Assembly: GCA_024644145.1 (NCBI GenBank)
Contig: JAHELO010000079.1
Span: 1-7,249, forward strand
From: Christiangramia sp.
GTDB lineage: Bacteria > Bacteroidota > Bacteroidia > Flavobacteriales > Flavobacteriaceae
Length of the DNA: 7,249 nucleotides
Direction: 5' to 3'
Below, in pieces: positions 7,005-7,249 of the stretch (its first letter is position 1; each line of letters begins with the position of its first letter). The notes below the pieces were generated by a model, which saw only the letters and a program-made list of their open reading frames with translations, did no database searches and was not told the origin of the DNA. A program made the position numbers and the translations under genes.

Positions 7005-7249
7005 ATGAGAAAAGTAATTTTGCTGTTTTTTGCGGCATGTTCCGTAGGCTATACCAGTATGGCTCAGAATACATCATCTACCCGGGCACAGATCGAAAAA
7101 AATTCTGAAATGATGCAAAAGTCCATTGAAGATAAAGATCTGGAAACCTTTGGCTCCTTCTTTAGTGAAGATGTCATGTTTAAAATGTCCGGACAAATGC
7201 CCCTTAGCGGTAATAGTGCAGTGATTGCAGCGCATGAGCCAATGATTGA
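7005..7249 (+). CDS. Exported SnoaL/DUF4440-like (NTF2-fold) small protein, N-terminal part
   Basis: The ATG at 7005 opens a frame that runs to the window end, giving 81 residues. Residues 1-20 form a signal peptide (MRK, a hydrophobic VILLFFAA core, then SMA before Q21), so the product is exported, probably to the periplasm. The following part (QIEKNSEMMQKSIEDKDLE, then FFSEDVMFKMSGQMPLSG, then HEPMI) follows the pattern of SnoaL-like/DUF4440 proteins: an N-terminal helix, the 'D-ED-V-F' strand and the G-containing turn of the NTF2 fold. Such proteins are small cone-shaped folds used as enzymes or ligand binders, so no activity can be assigned. A Cys at residue 12 is not in a convincing lipobox. 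The leader is A-rich with no Shine-Dalgarno. The gene is separated from the decarboxylase by 141 nt and probably has its own promoter. Confidence 0.75.
   Translation, partial: MRKVILLFFAACSVGYTSMAQNTSSTRAQIEKNSEMMQKSIEDKDLETFGSFFSEDVMFKMSGQMPLSGNSAVIAAHEPMI

Noticed and set aside
7005..7067. Lipobox around Cys12 of the NTF2-like protein
   Set aside because: The residue at -3 is Phe and the peptide continues to a standard SMA-Q cleavage site.
1..7249. Search for a defence system, mobile element, CRISPR array, tRNA or attachment site
   Set aside because: All coding space is taken by recognised metabolic and exported proteins, no terminal inverted repeats or transposase remnants were seen, and no tandem spaced repeats occur.

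Overview
The window looks like an ordinary chromosomal stretch of a marine or soil Bacteroidetes, most likely Flavobacteriaceae (Gramella/Christiangramia-like). This rests on AT-rich DNA with A-rich leaders lacking Shine-Dalgarno sequences, promoter-like TATCTTTG boxes that match the Bacteroidetes TAnnTTTG -7 consensus, exported proteins whose signal peptides end in a Gln just before or at the cleavage site, and the gene families present. The genus is an inference.

Layout. Positions 1-3766 hold two leftward genes: a secreted M14 zinc carboxypeptidase (complete) followed 14 nt later by a secreted M16 (insulinase-type) zinc protease that runs off the left edge. A short divergent promoter region (3767-3880) separates them from two rightward genes. 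These are bshC, which encodes the cysteine-adding last enzyme of bacillithiol synthesis, and, 4 nt after its stop, a group II PLP-dependent amino acid decarboxylase. After 141 nt of non-coding DNA with an inverted repeat, a small exported protein of the SnoaL/DUF4440 (NTF2-like) type begins at 7005 and runs off the right edge. No gene-free stretch exceeds 300 nt.

How the genes work together. The two metalloproteases probably form one transcription unit for peptide degradation in the cell envelope. bshC and the decarboxylase form a second unit that may link low-molecular-weight thiol metabolism with amino acid decarboxylation; the decarboxylase substrate cannot be read from the sequence. The two units are divergently transcribed and may share a small palindrome that sits between their -7 boxes.

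I see no mobile element, CRISPR array, RNA gene or defence-type system. The points worth a second look are the shared palindrome in the divergent promoter, the bshC-decarboxylase pairing, the apparently missing mobile-loop tyrosine in the decarboxylase, and the stem-loop in the leader of the last gene.
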